Shown here piece by piece: positions 43,185 through 53,055 of a stretch of 64,000 nt of DNA (position 1 is its first letter; every line of letters starts with the position of its first letter). Origin of the DNA: Lachnospiraceae bacterium (GTDB taxonomy: Bacteria > Bacillota > Clostridia > Lachnospirales > Lachnospiraceae). The notes beneath the pieces are model-generated. The model ran no database searches and had not been told where the DNA came from. It saw only the letters and a program-made list of their open reading frames with translations. Location of the stretch: positions 62,001 to 126,000 of the forward strand of contig JAFRSH010000006.1 of assembly GCA_017427685.1 (NCBI GenBank), written 5' to 3'. A program made the translations under genes and the position numbers.

Positions 43185-43829
43185 TTATTTTGTTCCGAAA
43201 AGTCTGTCGCCGCAGTCACCCAGGCCGGGTACGATGTATGCGTTCTCGTTGAGCTTCTCATCAACGCATCCGCAGAAAACGGGGATATCGGGATGAGCCT
43301 CATGAAGTGCTCTGATCCCTTCGGGAGCCGAGATGATCGACACCCATCTGATGTTCTTGCAGCCCCTCTGCTTGATAAAGTTGGTAGCTGCCACAGCAGA
43401 TCCGCCCGTTGCGAGCATGGGATCGAGAAGGATGACCTGTGTGTCTGCCACATCATCGGGCAGTTTGCAGTAATACTCAACCGGCATTTTTGTATCATGA
43501 TCACGATAAAGGCCGATATGACCGACGCGTACCTGAGGAAGTATCTTAAGGAATCCGTCAACCATGCCGAGTCCGGCTCTGAGTACGGGAACAAGAGTAA
43601 CTTTGTTTTTATGCGAAAGAACCTTTACGGTAGTCTTGCAAATGGGAGTCTCAACTTCCCAATCCTCGAGTTCGAAGTTCCTTGTGACTTCATAAGCCAT
43701 CAGCATGCCGACTTCGGAAACAAGCTCCCTGAAATCTTTCGTAGTGGTGTTGATATCCCTCATCAGTGAAATCTTGTGCTGGATAAGGGGATGATCAAAA
43801 ACGAAAACATTGTCAAATTCCTGCTGCAT
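43185..43829 (-). CDS. upp: Uracil phosphoribosyltransferase
   Basis: This 214-residue protein is full length for Upp. The PRPP-binding loop [17 protein letters not shown], the N-terminal [15 protein letters not shown] and the C-terminal [15 protein letters not shown] are all present. It converts uracil and PRPP to UMP in pyrimidine salvage. The gene follows tRNA-Pro and its terminator, and converges on the DUF5688-like gene. A CTCC-type ribosome site (GGAGG on the minus strand) precedes the ATG. Confidence 0.96.
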   Translation of the reverse strand: MQQEFDNVFVFDHPLIQHKISLMRDINTTTKDFRELVSEVGMLMAYEVTRNFELEDWEVETPICKTTVKVLSHKNKVTLVPVLRAGLGMVDGFLKILPQVRVGHIGLYRDHDTKMPVEYYCKLPDDVADTQVILLDPMLATGGSAVAATNFIKQRGCKNIRWVSIISAPEGIRALHEAHPDIPVFCGCVDEKLNENAYIVPGLGDCGDRLFGTK

Positions 43830-43868
43830 CCTAACCTCCTCTTGATGATCGAACTGTTAAAAGAAAAA

Positions 43869-43889
43869 CGGGCCGGACAATCCGGCCCG
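43869..43889 (-). terminator. Terminator after tRNA-Pro
   Basis: Nine-base stem CGGGCCGGA / TCCGGCCCG with a three-base loop, followed on the minus strand by TTTTTCTTTT. It lies between tRNA-Pro and upp. Confidence 0.8.
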
Positions 43890-43890
43890 A

Positions 43891-43964
<74 letters not shown>

Positions 43965-43980
43965 TAATCAAACCTATGTT

Positions 43981-44009
43981 ATTATGAAACCGGGGTTCGG
44001 AAATGTCAA
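43981..44009 (-). promoter_or_regulatory. Promoter for tRNA-Pro
   Basis: On the minus strand: consensus -35 TTGACA (44004-44009), 17-base spacer, -10 CATAAT (43981-43986), 17 bases upstream of the tRNA. Confidence 0.75.
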
Positions 44010-44018
44010 GGAAAATAA

Positions 44019-44047
44019 TAGACATTACGGGTCGGGAGTTTTATAAT
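44019..44047 (+). promoter_or_regulatory. Promoter for the 222-residue membrane protein gene
   Basis: TAGACA (44019-44024), 17-base spacer, TATAAT (44042-44047). It is divergent from the tRNA-Pro promoter, with the two -35 boxes nine bases apart. Confidence 0.7.
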
Positions 44048-44100
44048 CATTTATCAAACAGCGGTTCATTGTATGTTTTGGATCCGAAGGAGGTTTTCAC

Positions 44101-44769
44101 TTGGCACTTTTTATCGGCACGGAGGCGATCATATACCTCACATTCATAATACTCGATCTGACAGACTGCCTCCCCTGGTTGTCTGACCCTGTTAAGTATT
44201 CCGGTATCATACTGTGCTTCGTGAACTCCCTTATCTTCTTCGTAAAGAAGCGCGGCACGGATCGTCTCATTATAACCGCCGCCCTTTTCTTCACAGTCTG
44301 CGCGGACGCTTTTCTCCTCTTCACCGGAGAGTTTCTCCCGGGACTGGTCTTTTTCTGCGTGGTCCAGACGCTCTACTCGGTCTACACGGTTTCAGACAAG
44401 AAGCAGCTTTTGATCCTTCTGATACCGCTCGTCCTCGCAACAGGTATCATCTGTATCTTTTACGACGTCGCGGACATATTTCTCTTCGCGCTGCTCATAT
44501 ACTACGCATTCGCGTTCGCACTCAACACATACAGGAGCTGGAAGAATTACAAGAAGCATCCTTCAGTGACCGGCCTTTTGTTCGCGATCGGATTGTCCCT
44601 TTTTGTAATGTGCGATCTGAACGTTTTGTTCCGAAACGCATACGAAATGCTGAACCTGCAGGCTTCACTTCCTAAGTGGACATATTTTGTCGCGATGTTC
44701 TTCACCTGGGTTTTCTACCTTCCCGCTCAGGTTCTTATCAGCATTAGTGAAAATCAACCAAAGGTTTAA
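44101..44769 (+). CDS. Multi-pass membrane protein, YhhN-like
   Basis: This 222-residue protein is almost wholly hydrophobic, with about seven membrane segments. The pattern FTVCADAFLLFTGEFLPGLVF and the later VTGLLFAIGLSLFVMCDL recall the YhhN/TMEM86 (lysoplasmalogenase) family, in which acidic residues in membrane segments matter. The match is weak and by eye only. Start is TTG with a perfect AAGGAGG site (44087-44093) seven bases upstream. It lies upstream of the pseudokinase/GGDEF gene, which has its own promoter. Confidence 0.6.
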   Translation: MALFIGTEAIIYLTFIILDLTDCLPWLSDPVKYSGIILCFVNSLIFFVKKRGTDRLIITAALFFTVCADAFLLFTGEFLPGLVFFCVVQTLYSVYTVSDKKQLLILLIPLVLATGIICIFYDVADIFLFALLIYYAFAFALNTYRSWKNYKKHPSVTGLLFAIGLSLFVMCDLNVLFRNAYEMLNLQASLPKWTYFVAMFFTWVFYLPAQVLISISENQPKV

Positions 44770-44798
44770 AATCTGCCCGATAAAACGCGAAATCAGCC

Positions 44799-44827
44799 TT
44801 GTCTTTTTACCTATTTTTTTATATAAT
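44799..44827 (+). promoter_or_regulatory. Promoter for the 1621-residue signalling protein
   Basis: TTGTCT (44799-44804), 17-base T-rich spacer, perfect TATAAT (44822-44827), followed by a long AAAGGAGGAGG ribosome site (44846-44856) six bases before ATG. This predicts steady, strong expression. Confidence 0.7.
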
Positions 44828-44862
44828 AATCATTGATTATGGGGTAAAGGAGGAGGTCCCTG

Positions 44863-47800
44863 ATGGATCCGTACGAGAACGTCATTTTCTTCGACAGATA
44901 TCAGGTCGAACGCACGCTCAAAGAGGGCGTTTTCAGTACGTCTTTGATCGGTCATGATCTCGCTGCGAATCGCGACGTTTTTATCCGCCTTGTTAATCCC
45001 TCCGCAATCACCAAATTCGAAATAGACAAGATCTGCTACGGCAAAGATATAGGCATTATCCGCCACTTCGAGGCTCCCGGCATCCTCACGATGCTCGAGA
45101 CCGGCAACTACGCCAGCACCGTTTGTTCCATCTATGAGTACCACAACCACACATTTCTCGCGAAGCATCTCGAAAAGTACGGGAGGCTTGATACCGTTAC
45201 GGCTCTCAAGCTCATCCGTCAGCTTGCTTATGCCCTGAGGTACGCTCACGATCAGCGTATCTTCCACCGCAACATCAGCGCCGAATGTGTCGCACTCAGG
45301 GAGAACGAACAGGGCGAGCTCACCGCCGAGCTCTTTGACTTTGCGCTTTCATACATGATCGACTACTCTTCCTCCACAGGCAAGCAGGTCGACGAACACT
45401 TCGGTTACATGGCACCCGAAGCGACCGGACTTCTCGACGCCAAGATCGACGGCCGTTCCGATCTCTACTCTCTGGGTGCTCTTCTGTACCAGCTTATCAC
45501 CGGGGCACTCCCGTTCCACTCCGACAGCATCGACAGCATGGTTTACCAGCATGTTGCCGTTCCGATACGTCCTCCGCAGGAAGTTGTCAGCGGTCTTTCG
45601 AGCGAAGTCTCGAGGATCATCACCAAACTCCTTGCCAAGGATCCCGACCAGCGTTACAGAACATGTAACGAACTTATAAACGACATCGACAGATTCCTTG
45701 CGGGAGGTCCGGGCAGTGACCTATTCTCGTCGGGAAGTACCAGCATCCTTAAGGCGCTCGAGTCTGATTCCAAATACCTTTGCAGACGTAACGAGCTCAA
45801 CGACATCAAGACCCTCGTCACCAAAGCCTTTGACAAGGGCGGAGCGTTCTACCTCCTTCGCGGTCCCAAGAACTGTGGTAAGAGTGACCTTTTCTCGAAC
45901 CTCTGCTCCGAGCTTGTGGCCGCTTCGGTTCCTTTCTTCAGATGTCACTTCTCGCAGATCTCCTCACCCGTACCTTACTCGGGATTCAGTGAGATCCTCG
46001 ACGACTACCTGAGCCTCTTCAACAAGTACGACAGGAAGCTTCAGGTTACCGAGGGTCGTCGACTTGCCGGTCTCCTTTCGGGCAGTGTCGACACCGTCCT
46101 TTCGTTCTGTCCCGAGATGCGCAACGTCCTTCCCAAGAGGACCGGAGGTCTCGCGGAACCCGATATGTTCAAGGATCAGCAGCACACGCTTATGCAGCTG
46201 TCCGCCTTCTTCCTTTCGCTCTACACTCAGAAGAAGCCTTTTGTTTATATCTTTGACGATATTCACAACGCCGATCCTGCCAGCCTCGCACTCATCGAAG
46301 AGATCGCACGCAGCGTCTCCTCGTACAAGGTCTTCGTCATCTGCTCATACAGCAACAACCTTTCGTCTGACAACGACTACTTAAAGGGCTTCCTTGACAG
46401 CCTGATCGAGAGAGGGTTCAACAATTTCTTTGATCTCTTCCCGTACGACGAGTCCAGACTTGCCGGCTTCTTCAAGGACCTTTTGAACCTCAACCACGAC
46501 GACAGCCAGGCTCTCGCTTCGTACCTGTTGCCCAAGACCGAAGGTAACCCTTATTACGCCGTCAACATCATCCATTCCATGCTTGAGGACGATGTTATCT
46601 CCATTCGCGACGGCCGACTCGAGCAGAACTGGCAACAGCTCAAGTCACTCAACTCTGTCAGCGATATGCAGCAGATCATCGAGCGACGCATCAACAGCCT
46701 CGACGAGGACACGATCTCACTTCTCGAGATCGCTTCCGTCATCGGCACGGAGTTCCATCTCAACCTTCTCTCGATCGTTACCGACCTGAGAGTCGACGAG
46801 CTGCTCCGTATGCTTGACATCCCGCTTCAGCGTCACCTCGTTGAGTTCAGTTCCTCAAAGAACATTCTCGTATTTGCGCACAACGACATTTACGATGCGA
46901 TCGCTTCACGCATAGAGAAGCCCAGACTCGAAAGCCTCCACTTCTGGATAGCGAAGGCCATCGAGCTTACTATCGATTCGCGTCCCGCCGATATCTTCGC
47001 TCTTTGCGGTCACCTTAACGCGGCACGTGCGAACGCGGACCTTCGTGTTCATATCATGACGGCTGCCCGTGCGGCACTCGCATCCAACGCCGTTGATTCG
47101 GCCATCGATTACTTCATCACGGCACTTCGACTCCTCGAAGGACAGGCCTCCACAGGTAATGCCGAATGGAAGGAATGCAAACGTTCCCTCGTTCAGCTCT
47201 ACCTCACATGCGGCCGCTTCGATGACGCGATCGCCGCTGCCAACGACCTGTTGGCTCTTCTTCGTGACAATACTCAGATAGCCAAGCTCCTCTACTACAT
47301 CGGACTCGGCTATTACAGACAGAGTCGCTTCAGAGAGGCCGAGGACGTTCTTATCAAAGTCCTTGATTACATCGGTCAGAGCTTCCCGAAGAACAGCCTC
47401 GCGATCAAATCCTCCTCTGTTCTCCTTAAGGTCAACAAGACTCTCCTCGGCAAGAACATGAAAGCTGCCGAAGAGTACAAAGCACCTCTCATGGGAGAGG
47501 AGCTCGAGCGTGCCGTTACCACTGTTTCGATCTACGAACTGCTGTGCTGGCTCTTCTCATACAGCGACATGAAGCGCTTCGACTACGTTTGCCTGCAGCT
47601 TTACAGATTCACAACGAAGCACTTCGGTTCATCGGTACAGATGGCCACAGCCTATTCCGCTCTGTCACTTTACTATTTGCTCCACAGTGAGGATGCCATG
47701 TCGGATTCCGCACAGCATCTTTCTCTTAAGTTGCGTCGTGCCAACAACGACAATTTCGGTATCGCCAGAAGTCTCTTCTTCTCCGGTCTGTGCAAACTTT

Positions 47801-49728
47801 GCCAGGGTGACACCGAACGAAGCATCAAGCTCTTCCTTGAAGCCGTCGACAGTTTCACTCAGATCGGCGACCTTTGGGAGATCAACAACACCAATTCCTT
47901 CCTCGTACTGGCTTATCTCTACGCCGGAGAGTACGAGAAGTGCGAAAAGCTTTCACTCGAGGTCATCGAGATCTCCAAGAAGATCAAAGACAGCCTCGCT
48001 CAGTGCCAGGCTTACTCGGCACTCATCAGAAGCTACACACATCGCGGCAACTATCCTAAGGCTTCCGAGATCGGCTCCAGATGTGAGATGCTTGTCGGTC
48101 AGATGAGACTTCCTTATATGACCACTCTCTTCAACCTCACATACGGAGAGCTTCTCATCGAGCAATGCAAGTACCGCGATGCGGTCAAGTACCTTGATGC
48201 TGCCAGGATCTACTACGAAACGAACGACTTCGTCAAGGAGTTTACCGCTTCGCTTTACGGTTACCTCTGTATCGCCAAGATCAAGCTTCTCGATACGGAG
48301 CGCGGCGACCTCGCCATGAACGAGATCCACAGCCACGAGCTCGATATCGGATCTCTCTGCGATAAGGCATTCACACAGATCGAAGGCAGACCGAACCTCA
48401 TCTTCCCTGCCTACAGAGCGAACGCTCTTTACTCGATCCTGCTCAACAAGCTTGAAAAGGCCGATTCCTTCTACAGGAAAGCTTCGGCTCTTGCTTCCGA
48501 TTCCGGGATCCGTTACGAATCGGCGCTTATAGACTACGAATACGGTTGCTTCCTTACATCCCAGCACCGCAATCACGAAGCACGTTATTATACCTTTGAG
48601 GCGTACATGACCTTCTCGTCACTCTCCTCTTCGGTATATCTCAAACAGTGCGAGGCCGTTATCGCGGAGCGCTACCAGGATGACTTCAAGGAGAACTCTC
48701 TTATCGCGAACGTTACCGCGAGACGTAACCGTATGAACGTTGACCGCAAGGTTAACACTCTCCTTCACCTCGGCAGTATCCTTACCTCGACCCTCGAGCT
48801 CGAAGAACTCCAGAAGAGGATCCTTAAGGATGCGGTTGAGCTTGTTGGCGCAGAAAGAGGTATCCTCTTCCTGTACCCCGAGTCGGGTGAGAAGCGACTC
48901 TACGTCGCATCCGTTTATAACCTCGGTAATTTCGACTGCAACACCTACGACTGGATGCTCGAAGAAGTTGAGAAGAACAAGCGTCCCATCGTTATCAACG
49001 ACATGCAGTCCGACGAGTTCCGTAAGCATTACACCAACATGGTCCGCTACGGCATCAAATCCGCCATGGCCATGCCGATGTTCGTCAGAGGTGTTCTGTT
49101 CGGAGTTATCTACCTTGATTCAAGACTTGTCAGACAGATATTCAGTGATGATTATCTCGAAACCATGGAGTTTATCGCCAACCAGGGCGGTGCTCCCATC
49201 GAGAACGCCCGTCTCTACCACAGAGCTATCACGGACGGTCTCACAGGCATCTACGGTCGTTCTTATCTGGACAACCTTATCATGGACAGAACGAGCGAGA
49301 GTTCGATCGAGCTTTCGGCTCTGATGATCGACGTAGACTACTTCAAGAAGTTCAACGATACCTACGGTCATCCTTTCGGCGACAAGGTCCTCAAGATGAT
49401 TGCGGGCGTCATGAAGCGCGTGAGCGGCGAGCACGGTGTTCCCTGCCGTTACGGCGGCGAGGAGTTCGTTATCCTGCTTGATATCAGCGATCCCGCCGCT
49501 GCCCTTGAGATCGCCGAGAACCTTCGTCAATCCGTCGAGAATTCGACCATCGCGTTCAACGACGGCGTAGAGGTTACGATGGTTTCCGTCACGATCAGTA
49601 TCGGTATCTCGATCTGGAACAGCTCTCTCGAGCGTGTCGACCTTATCGAGCACGCCGACAAAGCTCTCTACTACGCTAAGCAGCACGGCAGGAACCGAAG
49701 CGTTCTCTGGACAGAGGAACTTACCTGA
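44863..49728 (+). CDS. Multidomain signalling protein: pseudokinase, AAA/STAND ATPase, TPR, GAF, GGDEF
   Basis: This 1621-residue protein has five parts. Residues 12-280 are a Ser/Thr-kinase-like domain in which the catalytic HRD is HRN (135-137), the DFG is DFA (159-161) and the usual strand-3 Lys is Arg, so it is probably a pseudokinase. Residues about 330-620 are a P-loop ATPase (GPKNCGKS at 334-341; FVYIFDDIHNADPASL as Walker B). Residues about 700-1270 are TPR-like helices. A GAF domain (about 1293-1450) precedes a GGDEF domain (1452-1618) with GGEEF near 1531 and the metal-site DVDYFKKFND, so it should make c-di-GMP. No RxxD feedback site is seen. The layout resembles large kinase-AAA-TPR-GAF sensors with the output changed to c-di-GMP. 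Confidence 0.88.
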   Translation: MDPYENVIFFDRYQVERTLKEGVFSTSLIGHDLAANRDVFIRLVNPSAITKFEIDKICYGKDIGIIRHFEAPGILTMLETGNYASTVCSIYEYHNHTFLAKHLEKYGRLDTVTALKLIRQLAYALRYAHDQRIFHRNISAECVALRENEQGELTAELFDFALSYMIDYSSSTGKQVDEHFGYMAPEATGLLDAKIDGRSDLYSLGALLYQLITGALPFHSDSIDSMVYQHVAVPIRPPQEVVSGLSSEVSRIITKLLAKDPDQRYRTCNELINDIDRFLAGGPGSDLFSSGSTSILKALESDSKYLCRRNELNDIKTLVTKAFDKGGAFYLLRGPKNCGKSDLFSNLCSELVAASVPFFRCHFSQISSPVPYSGFSEILDDYLSLFNKYDRKLQVTEGRRLAGLLSGSVDTVLSFCPEMRNVLPKRTGGLAEPDMFKDQQHTLMQLSAFFLSLYTQKKPFVYIFDDIHNADPASLALIEEIARSVSSYKVFVICSYSNNLSSDNDYLKGFLDSLIERGFNNFFDLFPYDESRLAGFFKDLLNLNHDDSQALASYLLPKTEGNPYYAVNIIHSMLEDDVISIRDGRLEQNWQQLKSLNSVSDMQQIIERRINSLDEDTISLLEIASVIGTEFHLNLLSIVTDLRVDELLRMLDIPLQRHLVEFSSSKNILVFAHNDIYDAIASRIEKPRLESLHFWIAKAIELTIDSRPADIFALCGHLNAARANADLRVHIMTAARAALASNAVDSAIDYFITALRLLEGQASTGNAEWKECKRSLVQLYLTCGRFDDAIAAANDLLALLRDNTQIAKLLYYIGLGYYRQSRFREAEDVLIKVLDYIGQSFPKNSLAIKSSSVLLKVNKTLLGKNMKAAEEYKAPLMGEELERAVTTVSIYELLCWLFSYSDMKRFDYVCLQLYRFTTKHFGSSVQMATAYSALSLYYLLHSEDAMSDSAQHLSLKLRRANNDNFGIARSLFFSGLCKLCQGDTERSIKLFLEAVDSFTQIGDLWEINNTNSFLVLAYLYAGEYEKCEKLSLEVIEISKKIKDSLAQCQAYSALIRSYTHRGNYPKASEIGSRCEMLVGQMRLPYMTTLFNLTYGELLIEQCKYRDAVKYLDAARIYYETNDFVKEFTASLYGYLCIAKIKLLDTERGDLAMNEIHSHELDIGSLCDKAFTQIEGRPNLIFPAYRANALYSILLNKLEKADSFYRKASALASDSGIRYESALIDYEYGCFLTSQHRNHEARYYTFEAYMTFSSLSSSVYLKQCEAVIAERYQDDFKENSLIANVTARRNRMNVDRKVNTLLHLGSILTSTLELEELQKRILKDAVELVGAERGILFLYPESGEKRLYVASVYNLGNFDCNTYDWMLEEVEKNKRPIVINDMQSDEFRKHYTNMVRYGIKSAMAMPMFVRGVLFGVIYLDSRLVRQIFSDDYLETMEFIANQGGAPIENARLYHRAITDGLTGIYGRSYLDNLIMDRTSESSIELSALMIDVDYFKKFNDTYGHPFGDKVLKMIAGVMKRVSGEHGVPCRYGGEEFVILLDISDPAAALEIAENLRQSVENSTIAFNDGVEVTMVSVTISIGISIWNSSLERVDLIEHADKALYYAKQHGRNRSVLWTEELT

Positions 49729-49778
49729 TCCACAACGATCACCGTACAGTTACCGCAATAGTCTTCGACAAATATTAA

Positions 49779-49802
49779 AAGAGCGGCCCTCAAGCCGCTC
49801 TT
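49779..49802. terminator. Bidirectional terminator between two convergent genes
   Basis: Nine-base stem AAGAGCGGC / GCCGCTCTT with a six-base loop; T-rich tracts follow on both strands (ATATTTTG on plus, TTAATATTTG on minus). Confidence 0.75.
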
Positions 49803-49812
49803 ATATTTTGCT

Positions 49813-51273
49813 TTATTCGTCTGCGGATGCATCTTCCGCTTCTGCTTCTCCTTCTTCTTCGGAAGCTTCTTCCTGATCTCCGAGTTCTCTGAGCTTCTCC
49901 TCGCAGAATTCAAGTCTTTGAGGGATGTAATCGCGGAGTGTCGATCCCGGTGCAACAGTCAGCATGTGTCTGTAGCAGTAGATCGCTTCGCTAAACTGAC
50001 CGTCTTCCTCCAGCGCTTTTCCGAGGTAGTAGAGCGCGACGTCCGATTCCTGATCAAAGTCGGAAGCGGCGCTTAAGTAGCGGATCGCCTCAGTGATATT
50101 ACCCTCGTCGAGGTACTCTTTTCCTTCTTTATAAACAAGCTTCGCCGCAAGCGGATAGATATCCTCGCGCATCTTGGAAAGGATGTCCTGCGCGTACTTG
50201 CTCTGTATACCCTTAAGGTCGAGTGACCAGAGGTCGATCGAGAGCTTTAAAAGTTCCTCGTCCGTGTATTCTCTTGACTTAAGTTCGTTGTACTCGTTCC
50301 ATGCATCAAAGAACGATGAGAAGGTTTCGTCACCGACAGCGATCTCGATCGTGTCATATGAGATACCGTTGAGCTGCGACGTCAGGTCGGATACCTGTTT
50401 TCTCAGGCTCGTGATCTCCTTCTCCTGTTGTGTGATCGCCGCTGTCTTGGCGCTGAGCTCACTGCTGTAGTCAACCTTGCTTGCGTTGTACTCTTCCCTG
50501 ATCTGAGCCTCCTTCGAAGGAACGATCAGATAATAAACAACCAGGATTCCGATCAGTACACCGACCACCAGATTCACGAACAGGAGCATATTGGGCTTCT
50601 CATCGTTGAAAAGAAGTGAAAGAAGACTTCTTCTCGAGTGCTCGATCCCCATCTCCTCATCAAATTCTGTCTCTGCGGCGGATTGCGTCTGAAAAAGACC
50701 TGTTCTGGTCGGTTCGGGGACAAGGTACTTTTCAACTTCCGAAAGGTAACGCAGGACATCGGTATCGGTATGGTCGATCGCCCTCGCCTCAACGAGGATC
50801 TTCTTTGCTTTCTGATACTCTTCCTGTCTGATATAGAGAAGTCCGAGAAGCTTCATGGCGCGGACGTAATGTGGATACGTCGCAACCGCCTTTTTAAGCT
50901 GTATGATGGCAGTGTCGATATTGCCCATCCTCACTGCCTCAAGACCGAGATTGTATTTCCTGACTGCGGCGTTAATGTTCTCGAGCTCATCGGGATCATC
51001 CTGAATGCGCTCGAGAAAATAGTCCGCGTCGTTTTCGTAATTATCGAGATTTCTGCTTATAACCCACTCCGTAAGAGCGCTGACTGCCTCTCCCTGCTCA
51101 TAATAAACAAGACCGAGGAGGTTTCTTGCCTCGGTATTACACTTGTTATACAGGAGACTCCGTCTGAGAGACTCTGCAGCACCCGTAAGGTCTCTGACTC
51201 TCGCCTTTTCCAAACCATCGTTATAAAGACGGGCAGATATCCTTACGAGCTTGTCATAAGGCTTATTGTTCAT
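49813..51273 (-). CDS. TPR-repeat membrane protein
   Basis: About 486 residues. An N-terminal cytoplasmic TPR block (about 1-175; YNKCNTEARNLLGLVYYEQ and YPHYVRAMKLLGLLYI) is followed by one membrane segment near 235-255 (LLFVNLVVGVLIGILVVYYL), a coiled coil (KTAAITQQEKEITSLRKQVS) and outside TPRs ending in a Glu/Ala-rich tail. I chose the ATG at 51271-51273, which follows an AGGTGG site; the GTG at 51285 is an alternative. The start overlaps the end of a 48-residue frame by 11 bases. A scaffold role is likely; no specific pathway is clear. Confidence 0.82.
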   Translation of the reverse strand: MNNKPYDKLVRISARLYNDGLEKARVRDLTGAAESLRRSLLYNKCNTEARNLLGLVYYEQGEAVSALTEWVISRNLDNYENDADYFLERIQDDPDELENINAAVRKYNLGLEAVRMGNIDTAIIQLKKAVATYPHYVRAMKLLGLLYIRQEEYQKAKKILVEARAIDHTDTDVLRYLSEVEKYLVPEPTRTGLFQTQSAAETEFDEEMGIEHSRRSLLSLLFNDEKPNMLLFVNLVVGVLIGILVVYYLIVPSKEAQIREEYNASKVDYSSELSAKTAAITQQEKEITSLRKQVSDLTSQLNGISYDTIEIAVGDETFSSFFDAWNEYNELKSREYTDEELLKLSIDLWSLDLKGIQSKYAQDILSKMREDIYPLAAKLVYKEGKEYLDEGNITEAIRYLSAASDFDQESDVALYYLGKALEEDGQFSEAIYCYRHMLTVAPGSTLRDYIPQRLEFCEEKLRELGDQEEASEEEGEAEAEDASADE

Positions 51274-51406
51274 ACTGATATCCACCTGTGAACTGATCGA
51301 GCAGATCGGCCAGATCCTTTATCTCGGTTTGAAGGATGTTCTCCTCGACACCGTCCGTTTCCTGACTCATTTCAAAACGCGATACTTCTTCGTCGAAATC
51401 TATCAT
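51263..51406 (-). CDS. Small acidic protein (about 47 residues) coupled to the TPR gene
   Basis: A short frame starts at the ATG at 51404-51406, with GGAAGG about nine bases upstream, and ends at TAA 51263-51265, overlapping the TPR gene start. The product is acidic with a likely helical middle (NILQTEIKDLADLLDQF). Overlap and ribosome site support a real gene. No family is recognised. Confidence 0.45.
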   Translation of the reverse strand: MIDFDEEVSRFEMSQETDGVEENILQTEIKDLADLLDQFTGGYQYEQ

Positions 51407-51427
51407 TAAGCATTCTTCCTTCCGTGC

Positions 51428-51569
51428 ATAAAATTTTCATCGTCACTTCGTGCCTCGAAAATTTTATCATTACTCGCTCCGCAGGCTTCGCGACCCTTAC
51501 GCAAAAGCATTGCGGTGAAGCATCGCAATGTTTTGCTACGGGCCCTCAAAACCTGTTTCACAGGTTTTG
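51428..51569. repeat. Hairpin-rich intergenic repeat-like element (three inverted repeats)
   Basis: Three inverted repeats follow each other between proS and the 48-residue gene. They are ATAAAATTTTC / GAAAATTTTAT (51428-51438, 51457-51467; perfect 11-bp arms), CAAAAGCATTGCG / CGCAATGTTTTG (51502-51514, 51524-51535; one bulge), and CAAAACCTGT / ACAGGTTTTG (51547-51556, 51560-51569), the last extended by a CCCT/GGGG stem. The last hairpin sits just after the proS stop, but lacks a T-run on the minus strand. This design recalls dispersed REP/MITE-like elements. Confidence 0.55.
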
Positions 51570-51573
51570 GGGG

Positions 51574-53016
51574 TTAATAGGCCCTTCCCCAGTATACCAG
51601 CTTCTTCGCGGGACGACCGCAGCAAACGCACTTGTCACTGATCGCTTTGTGATCTCCGAAGGGGATGCAGCGTGATGTTGCCGCCGTGTCTTCCTTGATC
51701 TTGTCCTCGCATGCCTGATCACCGCACCACATAGCCTTGATGAAGCCGGGCTTGTTGTTGATGGTGTCGACGAACTCGTCGTATGTAGTTACTTCGTATG
51801 TATGAGCGTCTCTGTGTGCTCTTGCTGTCTCGAGCATATCCTTCTGGATGGTATCGAGAAGCTCTGCCGTCTTATCTGCAACTTCATCGAGCGCGAACTC
51901 TGTCTTCTCGAGAGTATCACGTCTTACGGCAACGCAGACTCCTCTTTCGATATCCTTGGGCCCAACCTCGAGTCTGACGGGGAAGCCTCTCATCTCCTGC
52001 TCCGAATACTTGAAGCCGGGACGCTTGTCGGAATCGTCGATCTTAACTCTGATACCCTTTGCCTTCAGGCTGTCAGCGAGCTTGCCTGCGGTTTCCATAA
52101 CGCCCTCTTTGTTCGGCATGATGGGAATGATGACAACCTGTGTGGGTGCGATCCTGGGGGGAAGCTTGAGTCCTCTGTCATCGCCGTGAACCATGATAAC
52201 GGCTCCGATAAGTCTGGTGGTCATTCCCCATGATGTCTGGTGAACATATGAAAGCTTGTTGTCTTTGTCTGTGTACTGAATATCAAATGCATGCGCGAAT
52301 CCGTCACCGAAGTTGTGGCTTGTTCCGGACTGAAGTGCCTTGCCGTCATGCATGAGCGCTTCGATCGTGTATGTAGCCATTGCGCCCGCAAACTTCTCTT
52401 TGTCAGTCTTCTGACCTCTTACAACGGGGATAGCAAGGACTTCCTCGCAGAAGTTCGCATAAACGTCGAGCATCTGGATCGTACGTGCCTCAGCCTCCTC
52501 GGCCGTAGCATGTGCGGTGTGACCCTCCTGCCAGAGGAACTCTCTCGAACGAAGGAAAGGACGTGTGGTCTTCTCCCAACGAACAACGCTGCACCACTGG
52601 TTGTAGACCTTGGGAAGGTCTCTGTAGGAATGAACGATGTTCCTGTAGAGGTCGCAGAAAAGCGTCTCAGAGGTGGGACGTACACAAAGCTTCTCCTGAA
52701 GGGGCTCAAGTCCGCCCTGAGTTACCCATGCAACCTCGGGTGCGAAGCCCTCGACATGGTCCTTCTCTTTCTCAAGAAGCGACTCGGGGATGAACATGGG
52801 CATATAAACATTCTCAACGCCCGTTTCCTTGAATCTCTCATCGAGCTGCTTCTGGATGAGTTCCCAGATAGCATAGCCGGCGGGCTTGATGACCATACAT
52901 CCCTTAACCGACGAATAGTCCGTAAGTTCCGCCTTGATAACGATGTCTGTATACCACTGTGCGAAATCCTCGCTCATCGAGGTGATCGCTTCAACCTGCT
53001 TCTTTTCCTGTTCCAT
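51574..53016 (-). CDS. proS: Prolyl-tRNA synthetase (eukaryote/archaeal-like, type 3)
   Basis: This 480-residue class II synthetase has the short ProS type 3 form without the editing insertion of the bacterial form: [20 protein letters not shown], then [20 protein letters not shown] (motif 2 region), [17 protein letters not shown], and the C-terminal zinc-like Cys set ([19 protein letters not shown]). It charges tRNA-Pro. A tRNA-Pro(CGG) gene lies 7.6 kb away. The gene is 39 bases after metK and is probably co-transcribed with it. No T-box leader is present. Confidence 0.95.
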   Translation of the reverse strand: MEQEKKQVEAITSMSEDFAQWYTDIVIKAELTDYSSVKGCMVIKPAGYAIWELIQKQLDERFKETGVENVYMPMFIPESLLEKEKDHVEGFAPEVAWVTQGGLEPLQEKLCVRPTSETLFCDLYRNIVHSYRDLPKVYNQWCSVVRWEKTTRPFLRSREFLWQEGHTAHATAEEAEARTIQMLDVYANFCEEVLAIPVVRGQKTDKEKFAGAMATYTIEALMHDGKALQSGTSHNFGDGFAHAFDIQYTDKDNKLSYVHQTSWGMTTRLIGAVIMVHGDDRGLKLPPRIAPTQVVIIPIMPNKEGVMETAGKLADSLKAKGIRVKIDDSDKRPGFKYSEQEMRGFPVRLEVGPKDIERGVCVAVRRDTLEKTEFALDEVADKTAELLDTIQKDMLETARAHRDAHTYEVTTYDEFVDTINNKPGFIKAMWCGDQACEDKIKEDTAATSRCIPFGDHKAISDKCVCCGRPAKKLVYWGRAY

Positions 53017-53055
53017 CGCTTTGTCCTCTTCTATTACTTGTTTTTTCTTTAACGC

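Noticed and set aside
51428..51569. CRISPR array
   Set aside because: Three different inverted repeats, not direct repeats with spacers.
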